Below are positions 60,084 to 64,000 of a DNA stretch of 64,000 nucleotides, piece by piece. Under the pieces are notes generated by a model. The model was not told the origin of the DNA and made no database searches. It saw nothing but the letters and a program-made list of their open reading frames with translations. The DNA comes from Fulvimarina sp040239565. GTDB lineage: Bacteria > Pseudomonadota > Alphaproteobacteria > Rhizobiales > Rhizobiaceae. The stretch covers positions 124,001 to 188,000 of the forward strand of contig NZ_JBEHWS010000005.1 in NCBI RefSeq assembly GCF_040239565.1, given 5' to 3'. Every line of letters begins with the position of its first letter. Position 1 is the first letter of the stretch. A program made the translations under genes and the position numbers.

Positions 60084-61733
60084 ATGGCCCCCATGAACCC
60101 GCCCGCAGCTTCAGACCTTGCCGAACTCGCACTCGAATCGAACGCCTGGCCGTTCGAAGAGGCCCGCAAGCTCCTGAAACGCTTCGAGAAAGGCGGGATG
60201 CCGGAGACGGTGCTTTTCGAGACAGGCTACGGTCCATCGGGCCTTCCTCACATAGGCACCTTCGGCGAGGTCGCGCGTACGACGATGGTCCGCAACGCAT
60301 TTTCGGTCCTGACCGACGGCAAGGTGGCGACCAAGCTCATCTGCTTCTCCGATGACATGGACGGACTGCGAAAGGTGCCGGACAACATCCCCAATCGGGA
60401 GATGATGTTGAGCCATATCGGCAAGCCGCTGTCGCGCATTCCCGATCCTTTCACGAACGAGCATCCATCCTTCGCGGCCCACAACAATGCGAGGCTGCGC
60501 GCCTTTCTCGATACGTTCGGCTTCGAATACGAGTTCGCGTCCGCGACCGACTACTACGCCTCCGGCCGGTTCGACGAAACGCTCCTCAAGATGCTCGCCG
60601 TCTACGACGACGTCATGGACATCATCCTGCCCACCCTCGGGCCGGAGCGGCGCGAGACCTATTCGCCGTTCCTGCCGGTTCATCCGGTCAGCGGCATCGT
60701 GCTTCAGGTCCCGATGGTCGATCGGAATGTCGAGAAGGGAACGATCACCTATCTCGATCCGGATACCGGCGAGCGGATGGAAACGTCCGTCACCGGCGGT
60801 GCGGTCAAGTGCCAGTGGAAGGCGGACTGGGCGCTTCGCTGGGCCGCGCTCGGCGTCGACTACGAGATGGCCGGCAAGGATCTCATCGACTCCGTCAACC
60901 TCTCCTCGAAGATCTGCCGCGCTCTTGGAAGTCCGGCTCCGGAAGGCTTCAACTACGAACTCTTTCTGGACGACGGCGGCCAGAAGATATCCAAGTCGAA
61001 GGGGAACGGCCTCACCATCGACGAGTGGCTGACCTACGCCTCGCCGAAGAGCCTTTCCTTTTACATGTTCAACAAGCCGAAGGCGGCGAAGAAGCTCTAT
61101 TTCGACGTCATTCCGAAGGCAGTCGACGACTATTACCAGTTCGTCTCGGCCTATCAGCGGCAGGAGCCGAAGCAGCAGCTGCAGAACCCGGTCTGGCATA
61201 TTCATTCGGGCAATCCGCCGGCGGAGACCATCAAGGTGCCCTTCGCCATGCTGCTCAATCTCGTCTCGGCCTCGAATGCCTCGAATGCCGAAACCCTCTG
61301 GGGCTTCATCTCGCGCTATTATCCGGGCGTGACGCCGGCGAGCGATGCCGAGCTCGACCAGCTCGTGACCTACGCGATCCGCTACTACGACGACTTCGTC
61401 AAACCGACGAAGCAGTTCCGCGCACCGGACGAGGTCGAGCGCGATGCCTTGCAAAAGTTGGATGCAAAGCTCGCCGAACTTCCGTCGGACGTAGACGCGG
61501 CAAGGATCCAGAACGCGCTGCTCGACGTCGCGCGCCCCATCGAGCGCTATCAGGACAAGAAGAAGACCGGCCCGGATGGCGGCCCCGGTGTTTCCGGCGA
61601 ATGGTTCCAGACGCTCTATCAGGTCCTGCTTGGCCAGGAAAAAGGCCCGCGTTTCGGTTCCTTCGTGGCGCTCTACGGTATCGAGGAAACGCGGGCAATG
61701 ATAAAGGACGCGCTGGCCGGCAAGTTTGTCTGA
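60084..61733 (+). CDS. lysS: Lysyl-tRNA synthetase, class I
   Basis: Charges tRNA-Lys. The 549-residue enzyme is the archaeal-type class I LysRS used by many alphaproteobacteria in place of the class II enzyme. The HIGH motif is HIGT (56-59) in GPSGLPHIGTFGE, and the KMSKS motif is KISKSKG (301-307). Other conserved parts: CFSDDMDGLRKVPDN and GAVKCQWKADWALRW. The C-terminal helical anticodon-binding domain is complete. ATG 60084 or 60093. Confidence 0.96.
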   Translation: MAPMNPPAASDLAELALESNAWPFEEARKLLKRFEKGGMPETVLFETGYGPSGLPHIGTFGEVARTTMVRNAFSVLTDGKVATKLICFSDDMDGLRKVPDNIPNREMMLSHIGKPLSRIPDPFTNEHPSFAAHNNARLRAFLDTFGFEYEFASATDYYASGRFDETLLKMLAVYDDVMDIILPTLGPERRETYSPFLPVHPVSGIVLQVPMVDRNVEKGTITYLDPDTGERMETSVTGGAVKCQWKADWALRWAALGVDYEMAGKDLIDSVNLSSKICRALGSPAPEGFNYELFLDDGGQKISKSKGNGLTIDEWLTYASPKSLSFYMFNKPKAAKKLYFDVIPKAVDDYYQFVSAYQRQEPKQQLQNPVWHIHSGNPPAETIKVPFAMLLNLVSASNASNAETLWGFISRYYPGVTPASDAELDQLVTYAIRYYDDFVKPTKQFRAPDEVERDALQKLDAKLAELPSDVDAARIQNALLDVARPIERYQDKKKTGPDGGPGVSGEWFQTLYQVLLGQEKGPRFGSFVALYGIEETRAMIKDALAGKFV

Positions 61734-61741
61734 TGCCGGCC
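61715..61741 (+). terminator. Stem-loop across the lysS stop codon
   Basis: GGCCGGC (61715-61721) pairs with GCCGGCC (61735-61741), enclosing the stop codon. There is no T tract; it may help end the transcript before the convergent RTX gene. Confidence 0.35.
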
Positions 61742-61762
61742 GGTGCTAGTCTCGCTCTGCTA

Positions 61763-62377
61763 TCAAACAAAGACTGTCAAATCGAACTGATACCCCTCGG
61801 CTGACTGGAGTATCTCGACGACATGATCTCCGCCAAGGTGGAAGTCTTCAATAAGGACGCCTTCGTCAATGAAGCCATCCGCAATATCCTGAACTGTAGT
61901 AACGAGTAGATCACTACTGTTGCCGTAGATGCGAATATCGGCGGCCAGAGCGTTGAAGAACAGGAGGTCGGTTCCGCCGCCCTCTCCTCCCAAACCGGCA
62001 GGTCCCTGGTCTTCGGAGATCGTGTCCATTCCTTGGCCGGGCTGATACCTGTAGTTGTCGTTGCCCTGATTCCCGCGTAGCAGATCGTTTCCGGTTCCGC
62101 CTACCAAGGTGTCAGAACCGGTTCCGCCGCCGAGATTGTCGTCTCCAGAGCCCCCGTAAAGTTGGTCGTTCCCAGCCTGGCCCTGGATGAAATCATCGTC
62201 TCCTTCTCCAAAGAGAATGTCGTTTCCGTCACCGCCGTGGATATAGTCGGGAATCGAAGAGCCGTAGACGGTATCGTCTCCTTCCAACGCGTAATATGAG
62301 TGAGCCGTGCCGCCTTGAAGCGGTTGCCCCTCTAGATAGAAGACGTCGTCGCCAGATGTTCCGGTGAATTGACCCAT
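61763..62377 (-). CDS. Short RTX (hemolysin-type calcium-binding) protein
   Basis: From ATG 62377 (AGGAG ten bases upstream) the product is 204 residues. Residues about 48-105 carry GGxGxDxLx nonapeptides: GGDGNDILFG, GQAGNDQLYGG, GSGDDNLGGG, GTGSDTLVGG, GTGNDLLRGN. These form a calcium-bound parallel beta-roll. There is no N-terminal signal; the C-terminus (EILQSAEGYQFDLTVFV) resembles type I secretion signals of RTX proteins, ending in a short hydrophobic stretch. No catalytic domain is seen and no T1SS genes are nearby. The upstream sequence 62400-62470 is AT-rich, likely a promoter. Confidence 0.8.
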   Translation of the reverse strand: MGQFTGTSGDDVFYLEGQPLQGGTAHSYYALEGDDTVYGSSIPDYIHGGDGNDILFGEGDDDFIQGQAGNDQLYGGSGDDNLGGGTGSDTLVGGTGNDLLRGNQGNDNYRYQPGQGMDTISEDQGPAGLGGEGGGTDLLFFNALAADIRIYGNSSDLLVTTVQDIADGFIDEGVLIEDFHLGGDHVVEILQSAEGYQFDLTVFV

Positions 62378-62477
62378 TGGAATTTCTCCTGCGTTTTCAA
62401 CGCTAAGAGAGTGAACGCCTTTGGTGCAAAATTCAATTTTAAATAGATTAAAAAAGATCATATTATCATGAGTTGCA

Positions 62478-63170
62478 TTACCGCCAGATGCCGCGCCCGG
62501 CATTCCGGGCGCGCTTCTCCAGTTCTCCATAGGGGCCATCCGGCAGGGCCTTGGCCCATCCGTTTGAAACGATCCACCTCGCAATATCCTCGCCGGAAAG
62601 CGTGCAGGAAGAGGTGACGGTCTCGTTGCGCTCGCCGAAATCACGCGGTGCGATGCACTCGACGGAACGTCCGCGCAGATAAGCCCGTAATGCGGTGCGC
62701 GCCCGAGCGCCGCATGGCCAAGCACCGCTACCACGTCCGCAGCGTGCGTTTGCGGCGGGCGCCTCTATGCCGGATAGAACGACCGTCGCTTGGTCGATTT
62801 TCAGATGGCCAGCATCGATGGCGATCGGACGCGGCAGCAGACGACGTTTGACAGGATCGGGTTCGTTTTCCGGTGCGGCAATCTCCGAAAGCGGCTCGCG
62901 TGGCGCGACCCGACGTAGTGGCTGCAATGGATCGTCGTCGGATCGACGACCATAGACGGTTCGGGCCTTCGCCGGCGCTTTCAACTCGCTTTCGGCGTCA
63001 TTGTCCGTCTCATTCTGGCTCGTCTCTGTTTCCTTGTTGTCAGGAACGTCAATCTCGGTGTCGACAGAGTTTGTTTCGTCAGGGATATCGTCCGGAACGA
63101 GCGCAAACAGGCCCGCGACGAGCACGACGAGGCCGAAGGCGATGGCGAGTGTCGAGACGGTCTGTCGCAT
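62478..63170 (-). CDS. Membrane-anchored thermonuclease-fold (SNase) protein
   Basis: A 230-residue protein with an N-terminal anchor (TLAIAFGLVVLVAGLFALV), an acidic Asn/Thr/Glu-rich linker (about residues 30-75) and a staphylococcal-nuclease-like domain (about 105-230): VVLSGIEAPAANARCGRGSG, ARARTALRAYLRGRSVEC, EDIARWIVSNGWAKAL and a GRGIWR end. Several catalytic positions of SNase (the Arg/Asp/Glu set) are not obvious, so nuclease activity is doubtful. Four cysteines suggest disulfides and a periplasmic domain. It follows the S24 regulator by 12 bases. Confidence 0.82.
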   Translation of the reverse strand: MRQTVSTLAIAFGLVVLVAGLFALVPDDIPDETNSVDTEIDVPDNKETETSQNETDNDAESELKAPAKARTVYGRRSDDDPLQPLRRVAPREPLSEIAAPENEPDPVKRRLLPRPIAIDAGHLKIDQATVVLSGIEAPAANARCGRGSGAWPCGARARTALRAYLRGRSVECIAPRDFGERNETVTSSCTLSGEDIARWIVSNGWAKALPDGPYGELEKRARNAGRGIWR

Positions 63171-63182
63171 GAAACGCGACGC

Positions 63183-63833
63183 CTATTGGCTCGCCCACAG
63201 AATGCGGGCCATCCAATCGATGTCTTCCACGGCGAACTGCCGGGGTGGGAAATCCGGATTGAGCGACGACAGTTCGACCGTGCGCGCGGTCTGCCGCTGC
63301 AGGATTTTTGCCATCACCTCGCCCTCGCGGGTCCTCACGACCACCCTGTCGCCGCGGCGCACAGAGGCCGTTGGCGAAACGATGATCCGGTCCCCTTCCC
63401 GGTAGAGCGGTTCCATGGACCGGCCGGAGACTTCGAGGGCGTACATCGGCTCGTCGGTGCCATCGGGAAGCGTGATCTCGTCCCAACCGTGTCCCGCCGG
63501 AAATCCAGCATCGTCGAAGAAGCCGCCGCCCCCAGCCTCAGCAAGGCCGAGAAGTGGAATCGCAATCGCCGAGTCGCGAGATCGCAGCGCCGTGTCGGCA
63601 TTCTTGCCGGCCATGAGTTGCGCGAAATCGGTGAAGGACGAATTGACCGCCTCTATGATCTTCGACAGCGACTCGGTCGACGGCCATCGCGGCCGCCCGT
63701 CGGCGCTCAACCGTTTGGATTTGTTGAACGTCGTCGGATCGAGTCCGGCCTTTCGGGCAAGTCCCGAAGGGGTGAGGCCGTTCCGATTTGCCAAAGCGTC
63801 GATCGCCGACCAGACTTCTTCGTGTGAAAACAT
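63183..63833 (-). CDS. LexA-like S24 family transcriptional repressor
   Basis: A 216-residue repressor with an N-terminal HTH (about 20-60, LTPSGLARKAGLDPTTFNKS) and a C-terminal S24 peptidase domain. Ser139 (SGRSMEP) and Lys176 (GEVMAKIL) form the catalytic dyad with the same 37-residue spacing as LexA Ser119/Lys156, and an Ala-Gly pair at 100-101 (LAEAGGGG) is the likely self-cleavage site. It is therefore probably inactivated by RecA-stimulated autocleavage. Because it stands alone with no phage genes, it is more likely a chromosomal regulator than a prophage repressor. Confidence 0.88.
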   Translation of the reverse strand: MFSHEEVWSAIDALANRNGLTPSGLARKAGLDPTTFNKSKRLSADGRPRWPSTESLSKIIEAVNSSFTDFAQLMAGKNADTALRSRDSAIAIPLLGLAEAGGGGFFDDAGFPAGHGWDEITLPDGTDEPMYALEVSGRSMEPLYREGDRIIVSPTASVRRGDRVVVRTREGEVMAKILQRQTARTVELSSLNPDFPPRQFAVEDIDWMARILWASQ

Positions 63834-64000
63834 TGGGGCTCGTCACCAACGCTCCAAGAGGAAAATTATCCTCTTCCGTCTTATGCGCTCAAAAGAACGC
63901 TGTCCATAAGGTTAGCGTCGAATACGGGCAAACGCCAAGTCTTTGTCGTCTCGCAATTGTAATAAAATCGCCCCTTAGGGTAGCTCTGAAGTCGAGCGAC
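63834..64000. other. Upstream region of the S24 repressor gene
   Basis: No gene is seen before the window ends. The promoter and any self-operator of the repressor should lie here; the AT-rich stretch near 63955-63970 is the best promoter candidate. Confidence 0.3.

Noticed and set aside
60111..61454. 447-codon minus-strand open frame opposite lysS
   Set aside because: Shadow of a full-length class I LysRS with HIGH and KMSKS motifs.
63183..63833. Prophage, based on the S24 repressor
   Set aside because: No integrase, structural, lysis or replication phage genes and no composition shift in the surroundings.

Overview
The window reads as chromosomal DNA of a GC-rich alphaproteobacterium of the order Hyphomicrobiales (Rhizobiales). 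The evidence is the HdaA DnaA-like regulator, an EipB (DUF1849) periplasmic protein, LpxI inside the lipid A cluster, DUF1217, DUF1489, DUF3108-like envelope context, a class I lysyl-tRNA synthetase, a phasin, RlmJ, and a CtrA-type TTAA-N7-TTAA box. No genus is assigned: this was done by reading the sequence, without searches. There is no rRNA operon, CRISPR array, transposase or integrase. One tRNA gene, tRNA-Leu(GAG), is present. Most of the window is core housekeeping DNA.

Layout. 1-781 is the 3' part of ribonuclease D. 861-2426 is a base-composition outlier encoding a membrane protein with a pentapeptide-repeat tail. 2477-8322 (minus) holds an AI-2E-type exporter, hdaA, ppk and ppx: polyphosphate synthesis and breakdown next to control of replication initiation. 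8544-10303 is purM-purN. 10304-10978 holds only a decayed membrane ORF and an inverted repeat, followed by a SulP transporter without a STAS domain, a molybdopterin oxidoreductase, a six-repeat DUF1217 protein linked by family to flagella, an Old Yellow Enzyme, RlmJ, a small periplasmic protein and a GST.

20448-34063 (minus) is the envelope and translation supercluster, transcribed from high to low coordinates: rpsB, tsf, pyrH, frr, uppS, cdsA, rseP, bamA, lpxD, fabZ, lpxA, lpxI, lpxB. It links ribosome production, undecaprenyl and phospholipid precursors, outer membrane protein assembly, the site-2 protease and lipid A synthesis. eipB lies just upstream of rpsB on the same strand.

35229-37714 (plus) is a RidA / glycerophosphodiesterase / FemAB-like acyltransferase operon, followed by a second composition outlier (37882-38544, unknown membrane-anchored protein). 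38694-43260 carries a HIT hydrolase, AzlCD, clpA and clpS. Then come a phasin, a SPOR-tailed D,D-carboxypeptidase, small proteins, and a divergent region with a CtrA box (about 46990-47289). 47289-54390 carries DUF599, DUF3253, YdcF, MscS, an aldo/keto reductase, DUF1624, a MerR regulator with a visible operator, and MgtE. The end of the window has tRNA-Leu, lipB, acyP, a GT2 synthase with an MshEN-like N-terminus divergent from an orphan solute-binding protein, TerB, lysS, a short RTX protein, an SNase-fold protein and a LexA-like S24 repressor.

The best candidates for new biology are the two low-GC insertions, the six-repeat DUF1217 protein, the GT2/solute-binding-protein pair, the short RTX protein with its neighbours, and three small proteins with clear or plausible start signals.
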